Below are positions 6,306 through 14,839 of a stretch of 18,237 nucleotides of DNA, piece by piece. The notes under the pieces are model-generated. The model did no database searches. It was not told the origin of the DNA and worked only from the letters and a program-made list of their open reading frames with translations. The first letter of the stretch is position 1; the number at the start of each line of letters is the position of its first letter. Location of the stretch: contig JAEZFL010000107.1 of assembly GCA_023417515.1 (NCBI GenBank), positions 1 through 18,237 of the forward strand, written 5' to 3'. Source of the DNA: Pseudomonadota bacterium. Its GTDB lineage: Bacteria > Pseudomonadota > Alphaproteobacteria > Sphingomonadales > Sphingomonadaceae. Both the position numbers and the translations under genes were made by a program.

Positions 6306-6922
6306 CCGGGCAGTGACCAGCCGCGGGCGATGGCCGCTGCTCGAAGCGCGAAGCCGGCGAGCGCGGCAACCGGTCCGGCGACCGAGCCGGGAACGCCGAT
6401 CAACAGCAGGGCGACGGTCATCGCCGCGGACAGCGCCGCCGCCGTCACGTAGAGCTCGGGCCGCATCAGGATGCTCGGCTCGCCGACCAGCACGTCGCGG
6501 ATGATTCCGCCGAGGCAGGCGGTAAGCACGCCCATCCCGATCGCCGGCAGCGGCGCGATCCCGAAAGCGAGGCCCTTGGCCGCGCCGAAGCTCGCATAAG
6601 CGGCGAGGCCGACCGCATCGAGCCACAGCAGGGCCTGGCCTTGAAGCCACCGCTGCGGAAGCATCCACACGATGAGCGCGGCTGCGATGCAGATGAGGAG
6701 CACCGCATTCTGGCCGATCCAGAAGACCGGCGCGCCGATCAGCAGGTCGCGCACCGTGCCGCCGCCGATCCCGGTGATCACCGCGAAGAAGATGAAGGTG
6801 ACGAGCGTCTGGCGCTTGGCGGCGGCGACCAGCGCCCCGGTCAGGGCGAACAGGAAGATGCCGGCGAGGTCGAGAAGGGCAAGCGCCGGCCCGACCGCGA
6901 CCGGGAGGCTGTCGGTTGCCAT
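6293..6922 (-). CDS. TRIC-family (UPF0126) inner-membrane cation channel protein
   Basis: A 209-aa very hydrophobic protein with about seven predicted membrane helices in two homologous halves. Each half has the family's glycine-rich kink and RD motif: ITGIGGGTVRDLLIG at about 49-63 and CLGGIIRDVLVGEP at about 135-148. Bacterial and archaeal members (YicG/YadS type) form homotrimeric monovalent cation channels homologous to animal TRIC; the physiological role in bacteria is unclear. The ATG at 6920-6922 directly abuts the stop codon of the PepSY gene (0 nt gap), so the two are cotranscribed and probably coupled. The end overlaps convergent purT by 13 nt, and no terminator hairpin is obvious there. 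Confidence 0.9.
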   Translation of the reverse strand: MATDSLPVAVGPALALLDLAGIFLFALTGALVAAAKRQTLVTFIFFAVITGIGGGTVRDLLIGAPVFWIGQNAVLLICIAAALIVWMLPQRWLQGQALLWLDAVGLAAYASFGAAKGLAFGIAPLPAIGMGVLTACLGGIIRDVLVGEPSILMRPELYVTAAALSAAMTVALLLIGVPGSVAGPVAALAGFALRAAAIARGWSLPGYDR

Positions 6923-7621
6923 CTAGTCCGCACCCCGTGAGTCTCGAGCGCGCCTGCGTCGGCGGCGGATCGTCATCGGCAGCAGGACCAGGCCGAGCAC
7001 CACCGACACCGCGCCGACCGCCGAGAAGACGCGGACCCAGATATTGTTGATGTCCTCGCGCCCGCCAGGGTCCAGGATGTGGAGCCCCCACATGAAATCG
7101 TAGAAGCGCCAAAGCGGCGTGCGCCGCGCCGCGATCTCTCCGGTGGCGGCGTTGACGTAGAAATGTGTGCCGTCGCTCATCGCCACGCGCCACGCCTGGA
7201 TCGGCCGGCGAAGCTCGACGGGCGGATCTTCGGCCGACGTGCGATCGACCCCGGCGACGCTCGCCTCGCCCTGGTAGCGCGCCTGCACTTCGGCGACGGC
7301 CTCGGGGCCGGACAAGGGCGGAATCACGCGCCCGGTGGCCGGGTCCGCCATCCGCACCTCGCCATCCACGAAGCGCACCAGCCAGCGCGGCCCAACGGCG
7401 CGCTGCTCCAGGCTCAGCGAGAGGACCGGGCGCGGCCCGGTCGGCGGCACGACTGCCGCCGCTGCAAGGGCCACCGGTTGCGGCTCCGACAGGAGATGCT
7501 CGCCGCGTACCGTCTCGATCGGGAAGGCGACCATGACGAGGCCGCTCACCGTCCAGACCAGCAGCGGGATCCCGACGATCCAGCCGAGCCAGATATGGAT
7601 TCGGCGAAGCTGCTGGCGCAT
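6923..7621 (-). CDS. PepSY-type membrane protein (PepSY-associated TM family)
   Basis: 232 aa. Two membrane segments are visible, about residues 11-33 (WLGWIVGIPLLVWTVSGLVMVAF) and about 193-216 (VRVFSAVGAVSVVLGLVLL), followed by an arginine-rich cytoplasmic tail. Between them lies an extracytoplasmic domain of about 160 aa with HFYVNAATGEIAARRTPLWR (PepSY-like) and YDFMWGLHILDPGGREDINN, the conserved turn before the last helix in PepSY-associated TM proteins. Relatives often accompany iron uptake or reductase systems; no such neighbour is seen here and the function is unknown. It starts 16 nt after the lpd stop on the same strand and is followed with no gap by the TRIC gene, so it may be read through from the TCA operon. 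The only Shine-Dalgarno candidate is a G-run. Confidence 0.8.
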   Translation of the reverse strand: MRQQLRRIHIWLGWIVGIPLLVWTVSGLVMVAFPIETVRGEHLLSEPQPVALAAAAVVPPTGPRPVLSLSLEQRAVGPRWLVRFVDGEVRMADPATGRVIPPLSGPEAVAEVQARYQGEASVAGVDRTSAEDPPVELRRPIQAWRVAMSDGTHFYVNAATGEIAARRTPLWRFYDFMWGLHILDPGGREDINNIWVRVFSAVGAVSVVLGLVLLPMTIRRRRRRARDSRGAD

Positions 7622-7637
7622 CCCCCCGGCGCCGACT

Positions 7638-9035
7638 CTAGACGTGGATCGGCTTGCCGGTGACCGCCATCGCCGCTTCCTTGAGCGCCTCCGAATGGGT
7701 CGGATGGGCGTGGCAGGTATAGGCGATGTCCTCGCTCGTCGCTCCGAACTCCATCGCCTGGGCGGCCTGGGCGATCATCGTCCCGGCGACCGAAGCGATC
7801 ATCCACACGCCGAGCACACGGTCCGACTTGGCGTCGGCGATGACCTTCACGAAGCCGTCGGGCTCGCGGTTGGTCTTGGCGCGGCTGTTGCCGAGCATTG
7901 GGAACTTGCCGACCTTTACCTCGCCATATCTGGCCTTGGCGTCCTCCTCGGTGAGGCCGACTCCGGCGATCTCCGGCATGGTGTAGACGACGCTCGGGAT
8001 GACGTCGTGATTGACGATTCCGATCTGGCCGGCGATCACCTCGGCGCAGGCGATGCCCTCGTCCTCGGCCTTGTGGGCGAGCATCGGGCCGGGGGTCACA
8101 TCGCCGATCGCATAGATTCCGGAAACGCCGGTCTTGAAGTCGTGGTCGACCTCGATCTGGCCGCGATTATTGACCTTCACGCCGGCGGCTTCGAGGTTGA
8201 GGCCCTCGGTGTTCGGCCGGCGGCCGATCGACACCAGCACATGGCTCGCCTCGATCGTCTCGGCCGCGCCGCCCTTCGCCGGCTCGACGGTGAGCGTCAC
8301 GCCCGCGCCGTTCTTCTCGGCCTTGGTGACTTTGGTTCCGAGACGATAGGCGAAGCCCTGCTTCTTGAAGATCTTGTTGGCTTCCTTGCGGACGTCGCCG
8401 TCCATTCCGGGCAGGATCTGGTCGAGATACTCGACGACGGTGACCTGGGCGCCGAGGCGCCGCCACACCGATCCAAGCTCGAGGCCGATGACGCCGCCGC
8501 CGATCACGACGAGATGCTCGGGCACTTCGCCGAGCTCGAGCGCTCCGGTCGAATCGACGATCCGCTCCTGGTCGATCTCGACTCCCGGGAGCGGGGTCAC
8601 CGACGAGCCGGTGGCGATGATGAAGTTCTTGGCGGTGTAGCTCGTGCCGGCGACGTCGATCGCGTCGGCGCCGGTGAACTTGGCGTGGCCCTTGAGCCAC
8701 TCGACCTTGTTCTTCTTGAACAGGAACGCGATTCCGCCGGTCAGGCCCTTGATCGCTTCCTCGCGGCCGGCGTGCATGGCGCCGAGGTCGAGCTCGACTC
8801 CGCTGGTCTTGACGCCCCATTTGGCGAGGGTGCCGTGATTGGCCTCCTCGAACAGCTCGGAGGCGTGGAGAAGCGCCTTGGACGGGATGCAGCCGACATT
8901 GAGGCAGGTGCCGCCCAGCGTCTCGCGGCTCTCGACGCACGCGGTCTTGAGGCCGAGCTGAGCGGCGCGGATCGCCGCCACATAGCCGCCCGGCCCAGCG
9001 CCGATCACGATCACGTCGAAATTGGTGTCAGCCAT
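7638..9035 (-). CDS. lpd: Dihydrolipoyl dehydrogenase (E3 of 2-oxoglutarate dehydrogenase)
   Basis: A 465-aa FAD-dependent disulfide reductase that reoxidises the dihydrolipoyl arm of E2 and reduces NAD+. Visible are the N-terminal FAD Rossmann motif VIGAGPGGYVAA (10-21), the redox-active disulfide GGTCLNVGCIPSK (C44 and C49), the NAD-binding motif VVIGGGVIGLELGS, a second FAD motif GIYAIGDVTPGPMLAHKA, and the C-terminal His-Glu pair in CHAHPTHSEAL (H444, E449) that acts across the dimer. Length is typical. The ATG at 9035 is chosen over 9056 because MADTNFDVIVIG starts the domain and AAGGAT (complement of 9041-9046) precedes it. As the third gene after sucA and sucB it is probably the E3 dedicated to 2-oxoglutarate dehydrogenase. 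An 89-bp gap containing a palindromic repeat separates it from sucB. Confidence 0.97.
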   Translation of the reverse strand: MADTNFDVIVIGAGPGGYVAAIRAAQLGLKTACVESRETLGGTCLNVGCIPSKALLHASELFEEANHGTLAKWGVKTSGVELDLGAMHAGREEAIKGLTGGIAFLFKKNKVEWLKGHAKFTGADAIDVAGTSYTAKNFIIATGSSVTPLPGVEIDQERIVDSTGALELGEVPEHLVVIGGGVIGLELGSVWRRLGAQVTVVEYLDQILPGMDGDVRKEANKIFKKQGFAYRLGTKVTKAEKNGAGVTLTVEPAKGGAAETIEASHVLVSIGRRPNTEGLNLEAAGVKVNNRGQIEVDHDFKTGVSGIYAIGDVTPGPMLAHKAEDEGIACAEVIAGQIGIVNHDVIPSVVYTMPEIAGVGLTEEDAKARYGEVKVGKFPMLGNSRAKTNREPDGFVKVIADAKSDRVLGVWMIASVAGTMIAQAAQAMEFGATSEDIAYTCHAHPTHSEALKEAAMAVTGKPIHV

Positions 9036-9050
9036 TCCAAATCCTTTTCT

Positions 9051-9120
9051 CGTCATTCCAGCGAAAGCTGGAATCCCCCTTCTTCAAGGCAGTGAGATCC
9101 CAGTTTCCGCTGGGATGACG
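9051..9120. repeat. Dispersed palindromic repeat, family A (copy between sucB and lpd)
   Basis: A 70-bp element with outer CGTCATTCCAGC and GCTGGGATGACG, an inner hairpin TTCCAGC-GAAA-GCTGGAA, and a second imperfect hairpin CCCAG...CTGGG. It shares both ends and the inner AGT(G)AGAT(C/T)CC stretch with the copy at 211-290. It fills nearly all of the sucB-lpd gap and would be transcribed within the operon. Confidence 0.85.
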
Positions 9121-9124
9121 GTCA

Positions 9125-10384
9125 TCACAAATCGATCAGCAGGCGCATCGGGTCCTCGAGCGCCTCCTTGATGCGCACGAGGAAGGTGACCGCCTCGCGG
9201 CCGTCGACGATCCGGTGGTCGTAGGTCAGCGCCAGATACATCATCGGACGTGCCACGATCTGGCCGTCCTTGACCACCGCCCTCTCCTCGATCCTGTGCA
9301 TTCCGAGCACGCCGGACTGCGGCGGGTTGAGGATCGGGGTCGACATCAGCGAGCCGAACACGCCGCCATTGGTGATGGTGAAGGTGCCGCCCTGCATCTC
9401 CTCAAGCTTGAGGGTGCCGTCCTTGGCCCGCTTGCCGAAGTCGGCGATGGTTTTCTCGATCTCGGCGAAGCTCAATTTGTCGGCGTCGCGGATGACCGGG
9501 ACGACCAGGCCCTGCGGCGCCGACACCGCGATCGAGACGTCGGCATAGTCGCGATAGACGATCTCGTCGCCCTCGATCGAGGCGTTGACCGCCGGGATGT
9601 CGCGAAGCGCCAGGGTCGAGGCCTTCACGAAGAAGCTCATGAAGCCGAGGCGGATGCCGTGCTTCTTCTCGTACAGGTCCTTGTAGCGGCCGCGCGCCTC
9701 CATCACCGCGCTCATGTCGACGTCGTTGAACGTCGTCAGCATCGCCGCGGTGTTCTGCGCATCCTTGAGGCGGGTCGCGATGGTCTGGCGGATGCGGGTC
9801 ATCCGCACCCGCTCCTCGCGGCGCTCGCCGGTCGGCGCAGCGGCCGGGGCGGCTGACGGCGACGGAGCGGTCGCCGGAGCCGGAGCCGGAGCGGCCTTCT
9901 GCGCCTTGGCGGCGGCGAGCACGTCGTCCTTGGTCAGGCGGCCGTCCTTGCCGGTGCCCTTGATCTTCGACGGATCGAGCTGGTGCTCGAGCACCACTCG
10001 GCGCACGGCCGGCGACAGGGTCAGGTTGCCATGCTCGTCGACCCCGCCTTCATCCTCGTCGTCGCGCAGAGCGATATTCTCGCCGGCATTCTCCTGCACG
10101 GTCTCGGCGACCGCCTGCTGCGGCGCAGACGGCGCGGCGGCGGCCCCATCGGTCTCGATTCGGGCGATGACCGCTCCGACCTCGACATTGTCGCCCTCGG
10201 CGACGAGCTGCTCGCCCATCGTCCCGGCGACCGGCGCATTGACCTCGATTGCGACCTTGTCGGTCTCGAGGCTTGCGATCGCCTCGTCCGCCGCGACCGA
10301 GTCGCCGGGCTGCTTCAGCCACTGGCCGACCGTGGCCTCGGTGATCGACTCGCCAAGCGTTGGAACCTTGACGTCGGTAGCCAT
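9125..10384 (-). CDS. sucB: Dihydrolipoyllysine succinyltransferase (E2 of 2-oxoglutarate dehydrogenase)
   Basis: A 419-aa core component of the complex, transferring succinyl from the E1-bound intermediate to CoA. Domains in order: lipoyl domain about 1-78 with the lipoylated lysine K43 in ETDKVAIE; an acidic linker; the peripheral subunit-binding domain about 121-157 (LSPAVRRVVLEHQLDPSKI...GRLTKDDV); an Ala/Pro-rich swinging linker about 160-187; and the catalytic domain about 190-419, ending with the active-site LTYDHRIVDGREA (H390, D394). The succinyl-type E2 is indicated by ERVRMTRIRQTIATRLKDAQ and NAAMLTTFNDVDMS-like sequence. The start at 10384 has GAGAGGG upstream; an ATG at 10492 lies inside sucA and is rejected. 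It starts 37 nt after the sucA stop. Confidence 0.97.
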   Translation of the reverse strand: MATDVKVPTLGESITEATVGQWLKQPGDSVAADEAIASLETDKVAIEVNAPVAGTMGEQLVAEGDNVEVGAVIARIETDGAAAAPSAPQQAVAETVQENAGENIALRDDEDEGGVDEHGNLTLSPAVRRVVLEHQLDPSKIKGTGKDGRLTKDDVLAAAKAQKAAPAPAPATAPSPSAAPAAAPTGERREERVRMTRIRQTIATRLKDAQNTAAMLTTFNDVDMSAVMEARGRYKDLYEKKHGIRLGFMSFFVKASTLALRDIPAVNASIEGDEIVYRDYADVSIAVSAPQGLVVPVIRDADKLSFAEIEKTIADFGKRAKDGTLKLEEMQGGTFTITNGGVFGSLMSTPILNPPQSGVLGMHRIEERAVVKDGQIVARPMMYLALTYDHRIVDGREAVTFLVRIKEALEDPMRLLIDL

Positions 10385-10421
10385 CTGAAAACCCTCTCGT
10401 TCAACCCGCGCGGCGCGGGGC

Positions 10422-13346
10422 TCAGGACTTGCTGTCGATGCCGAGCGCGTCGGCGATGAGCGCCGCCTGCTCGGCTGCGTGGCGTTTGGCAAGGCCTGTC
10501 GCGGGCGAGGCCGAGGCAGCGCGGCCTGCGTAGCGCGCGCGCTTCGGTTTCACGCCCGCCGCGCCGAGGCATTGCTCGATGAGCGGATCGACGAAGAACC
10601 AGGCGCCGTTGTTCTTCGGCTCCTCCTGGGCCCACACCACGGTCTCGAGGCTGGTCATTCGCTTCAAGCGCTCGACCAGCGGCTCGGACGGGAAGGGATA
10701 GAGCTGCTCGATTCGAACGATCGTCGTGTCGCCGGCGCGCTCCTTGTCGCGCGCCTCGATGAGATCATAGGCGACCTTGCCGCTGCACAGGACGAGGCGC
10801 CTGACGTCCGCGTCGGCCGGCGGCGCGGTGTCCGACATGATTCGCCGGAAATGGCTGTCGCCGGTGAAGTCGGCGGCGTCCGACACCGCCATCTTGTGCC
10901 GAAGCAGCGACTTGGGAGTCATCATGATCAGGGGCTTGCGGAAGTCGCGGCGCATCTGCCGGCGCAGGATGTGGAAATAATTGGCCGGCGTCGTGCAGTT
11001 GGCGACCTGCATATTGTCCTCGGCACACAACTGCAGGAAGCGCTCGGGACGGGCCGAGCTGTGCTCGGGCCCCTGGCCCTCATAGCCGTGCGGAAGCAGC
11101 ATCACGAGTCCGTTGGCGCGAAGCCATTTCGCCTCGCCGGCGGCGATGAACTGGTCGATGATCACCTGGGCGCCGTTGACGAAGTCGCCGAACTGCGCCT
11201 CCCACAGCACCAGGCTGCGCGGGTCGGCCGAGGCATAGCCATATTCGAAGCCGAGCACTCCGAACTCGGAGAGCGGGCTGTCGCGGACCTCGAAGCGCCC
11301 CGGATTCTCTGCGGCGCCCTCGACGTGACAGAGCGGGATGTAGCGCTCGCCCGTCTCCTGGTTGCGCCACACCGCGTGGCGCTGGCTGAACGTCCCGCGG
11401 CCGCTGTCCTGTCCGGACAGGCGGACCTGATGCCCTTCCTTGACCAGGGTGCCGAATGCGAGCGCCTCTGCGGTCGCCCAGTCGAAGCCCTCGCCGCTCT
11501 CGAACATCGTCTTCTTGGCATCGAGGACGCGCTGGAGCGTCTTGTGAATGGCGAAGCCTTTGGGAACCGTGGTGATGATCCGGCCGATCTCGGCCATCGT
11601 CTCGGGCTCGATCGCGGTGACGACGTTGCGGCGCCCGGTCTCCGGCGTATCGGGCCGGCCCAGGCCGGTCCAACGGCCGCCGAACCAGTCCGCCTTGTTG
11701 GGCAGATAGGATTTGGCCGCCTCGAACTCCTCTTCGAGCGTGGCGACGTAGGAGCGCTGCATCTCCTCGACCTGCTTGGAGTCGACGACGCCCTCGCGCT
11801 CGAGGCGCTCGGAGTAGATCTCCGAAACTGCGCGATGCTTGCGGATCTTGGCGTACATGAGCGGCTGGGTGAAGCTCGGCTCGTCGCCCTCGTTGTGGCC
11901 GAAGCGGCGGTAGCACCACATGTCGATGACGATGTCGCGCCGGAAGGTCTGGCGGTACTCGATCGCCAGCTTGCAGGCGAAGGTCACCGCTTCGGGATCG
12001 TCGCCGTTGACGTGGAGGATCGGCGCCTGGACGATCTTGGCGACGTCCGACGGATAGGGCGACGAACGCGCGAAGCGCGGGCTCGTGGTGAAGCCGATCT
12101 GGTTGTTGATGACGAAATGGAGGCAGCCGCCGGTGTCGTAGCCGGGCAGGTCCGAGAAGCCGAAGCATTCGGCGACGATTCCCTGGCCGGCGAAGGCCGC
12201 GTCGCCGTGGAGAAGCACCGGAAGGACCTTGGCGCCGTCGCTGTCGCCGATCGCGGTCTGCTCGGCCTTGACCTTGCCGAGAACGACCGGGTCGACCGCC
12301 TCGAGATGGCTCGGGTTGGCGACCAGCGACAAATGGACCTTGGCGCCGTCGAACTCGCGGTCCGACGAGGTGCCGAGATGGTATTTGACGTCGCCCGAGC
12401 CGCCGACATCCTCGGGATTGGCGGAGCCGCCGGCGAATTCCGAGAAGATTGCGCGATAGGGCTTGCCCATCACGTTCGACAGCACGTTGAGGCGGCCGCG
12501 ATGGGCCATTCCGATGACGATCTGCGAGATTCCGAGCTGGCCGCCATATTTGATGACGGCCTCCAATGCCGGGACCATCGACTCGCCGCCGTCGAGGCCG
12601 AAGCGCTTGGTGCCGACATATTTGCGGGCGAGGAACTTCTCCCACTGCTCCGCCTGGATGACCTTGCCGAGGATGGCCTGCTTGCCTTCCGGGGTGAAGG
12701 CGATCTCGGCGTCCTTGCCCTCCATCCGCTCCTGCAGGAAGCGGCGCTCGGCAAGGTCGTTGATGTGCATATATTCGAGGCCGACATGGCCGCAATAATT
12801 GCGGCGCAGCACCTCGACGATCTCGCGGACGGTGGCGGTCTTGAAGCCCAATGCGCCGTCCAGGTAGATCGGCCGGTCGCTGTTCGGGTCGAGGCCGTGG
12901 AACTCCGGAGTCAGGTCCTCGGGCAGCTCGCGGCGGTGCAGGCCGAGCGGGTCGAGGTCGGCGGCGAGGTGGCCGCGCACCCGATAGGTGCGGATCAGCA
13001 TCATCGCCCGCACGACGTCCTGAGACGCCTGACGGATGGCATCCTCGCTGGCCGGCGCCGGCTTCGCCGCGGGAGCCGCTGCGGTCGCCGCCCCGGCGCC
13101 GTTGGCCGGCCTGTCGAGCGCCGCCTGGGTCGGGTCGAAGCCGGCGGTCAGGGCGTCGGTGTCGGACGGAGGCCAGTTGGAGCGCTGCCAGCTCGGCCCC
13201 GACACCATTTGCGTCGCGCCATCGAACCAGCGCTGCCACTGCGGGTCCACCGAGGCCGGATCGGACGAATAACGCGCGTAGAGAGACTGGAGGTAAGCGG
13301 GGCTCACCCCCTCCAGCAAATCAACACCATCATCCTCGCGCGCCAT
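10422..13346 (-). CDS. sucA: 2-oxoglutarate dehydrogenase E1 component (thiamine diphosphate dependent)
   Basis: 974 aa. It decarboxylates 2-oxoglutarate and passes the succinyl group to the lipoyl arm of SucB, the rate-setting TCA step. The N-terminal segment (YLQSLYARYSSDPASVDPQWQRWF, about 18-41) is the E1 tail that binds E2. An Ala/Pro-rich insert at about 80-100 partly explains a length above E. coli's 933. The catalytic part shows RNYCGHVGLEYMHI (182-195), IGMAHRGRLNVL (278-289, with the substrate-binding histidine), the ThDP motif GDAAFAGQGIVAE (381-393) ending near INNQIGFTT, and GHNEGDEPSFTQP. The C-terminal part has LLPHGYEGQGPEHSSARPERFLQL (cut here for length in most reports). The ATG at 13346 has only weak purine-rich upstream sequence. 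It lies 79 nt downstream of sucD. Confidence 0.97.
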   Translation of the reverse strand: MAREDDGVDLLEGVSPAYLQSLYARYSSDPASVDPQWQRWFDGATQMVSGPSWQRSNWPPSDTDALTAGFDPTQAALDRPANGAGAATAAAPAAKPAPASEDAIRQASQDVVRAMMLIRTYRVRGHLAADLDPLGLHRRELPEDLTPEFHGLDPNSDRPIYLDGALGFKTATVREIVEVLRRNYCGHVGLEYMHINDLAERRFLQERMEGKDAEIAFTPEGKQAILGKVIQAEQWEKFLARKYVGTKRFGLDGGESMVPALEAVIKYGGQLGISQIVIGMAHRGRLNVLSNVMGKPYRAIFSEFAGGSANPEDVGGSGDVKYHLGTSSDREFDGAKVHLSLVANPSHLEAVDPVVLGKVKAEQTAIGDSDGAKVLPVLLHGDAAFAGQGIVAECFGFSDLPGYDTGGCLHFVINNQIGFTTSPRFARSSPYPSDVAKIVQAPILHVNGDDPEAVTFACKLAIEYRQTFRRDIVIDMWCYRRFGHNEGDEPSFTQPLMYAKIRKHRAVSEIYSERLEREGVVDSKQVEEMQRSYVATLEEEFEAAKSYLPNKADWFGGRWTGLGRPDTPETGRRNVVTAIEPETMAEIGRIITTVPKGFAIHKTLQRVLDAKKTMFESGEGFDWATAEALAFGTLVKEGHQVRLSGQDSGRGTFSQRHAVWRNQETGERYIPLCHVEGAAENPGRFEVRDSPLSEFGVLGFEYGYASADPRSLVLWEAQFGDFVNGAQVIIDQFIAAGEAKWLRANGLVMLLPHGYEGQGPEHSSARPERFLQLCAEDNMQVANCTTPANYFHILRRQMRRDFRKPLIMMTPKSLLRHKMAVSDAADFTGDSHFRRIMSDTAPPADADVRRLVLCSGKVAYDLIEARDKERAGDTTIVRIEQLYPFPSEPLVERLKRMTSLETVVWAQEEPKNNGAWFFVDPLIEQCLGAAGVKPKRARYAGRAASASPATGLAKRHAAEQAALIADALGIDSKS

Positions 13347-13425
13347 GACTCGTCTCGAACTCTTTTCAGGAACGGCCGCAATCTAGCCATTCGTCGGGGG
13401 TTTTAAAGCCGAGGGACTCTCTTCC

Positions 13426-14313
<888 letters not shown>

Positions 14314-14347
14314 GAGAGCGCCTTACTCCGATACGTGCAGTTGATGT

Positions 14348-14809
14348 TTAGTCGAGAGAATGTTCCCGGCCGACAATGTCGCCCCATGAATAGGGATTGT
14401 CAGCGGGGAATGAGCGCAGGTCGAGGCCGGTCTCCCCCGATGCGATGATTCGGGCCGTGCGAAAGGCCCTTCCCACCGCCTCATCGGTCCGGGATTTGTA
14501 GCTCGGGCTGTCCTCGAGCTCCTGCTCGATCCGTGCCCTATGCTCCTCGATGGATGCGATCCAGCTCCGGCTACGCTTGTCAGGCTGACGGTCCCATTTC
14601 AGCATGTGCACGATAACGATCTCGATCGCGCTGACGAAGCCTTTGAAGTCGGATCGGCCCAAGCTCTCCACCTCGTCGATCAGTCGGTCCTTATCGAGCT
14701 CGGACCAGCGACCGGCCTTGAGCAACGCCACCTGATGGCCGAGCCAGGCGCCATAGTCCTGGTCATAGGCCGGAGACCGGCCCCGGAGCTGCGGATCATG
14801 CTCAGCCAT
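14348..14809 (-). CDS. DUF29 family protein
   Basis: 153 aa, function unknown. The sequence matches DUF29: YDQDYGAWLGHQVALLKAGR, then ELDKDRLIDEVESLGRSD, then VIVHMLKWDRQPDKRSRSW, and a helical charged C-terminal half. The family is common in cyanobacteria and alphaproteobacteria, often in multiple scattered copies; no enzyme activity is known. It sits between mdh (30 nt upstream) and sucD (34 nt downstream), inside a TCA operon, at the place where sucC is found in many relatives. A hand count of 14341-14760 gives 255 G+C of 420 (about 61%), slightly below the neighbours by eye, compatible with later arrival. The ATG at 14809 is chosen over an in-frame TTG at 14821; neither has a good Shine-Dalgarno. 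Confidence 0.85.
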   Translation of the reverse strand: MAEHDPQLRGRSPAYDQDYGAWLGHQVALLKAGRWSELDKDRLIDEVESLGRSDFKGFVSAIEIVIVHMLKWDRQPDKRSRSWIASIEEHRARIEQELEDSPSYKSRTDEAVGRAFRTARIIASGETGLDLRSFPADNPYSWGDIVGREHSLD

Positions 14810-14839
14810 GATGTGTGTCAATTACCATGCATCCGGCAG

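Noticed and set aside
5022..7193. A 723-aa minus-strand open frame across purT, the TRIC gene and part of the PepSY gene
   Set aside because: It spans genes on both strands in a different frame and matches no family.
7335..9095. A 586-aa plus-strand open frame over lpd, and similar long frames over mdh (14540-16135), zapE (16599-17921) and sppA (808-1875)
   Set aside because: All are shadows of real genes on the other strand, with D/E/R/A-rich translations and no recognised motif.
10385..10492. Upstream in-frame start for SucB
   Set aside because: It lies inside the 3' end of sucA and adds a low-complexity Arg/Ser tail; the lipoyl domain begins at MATDVKVPTLGES.
10479..13406. A 975-aa open frame on the plus strand, antisense to sucA
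   Set aside because: It lies base for base over a confidently identified essential gene. Long antisense frames are expected in GC-rich genes with G/C third positions; the translation is low complexity and shows no domain.
14826..14828. A very short ORF (MVIDTHHG) starting in the mdh-DUF29 gap
   Set aside because: Eight codons, no Shine-Dalgarno and no sign of conservation; nothing to support a leader peptide.
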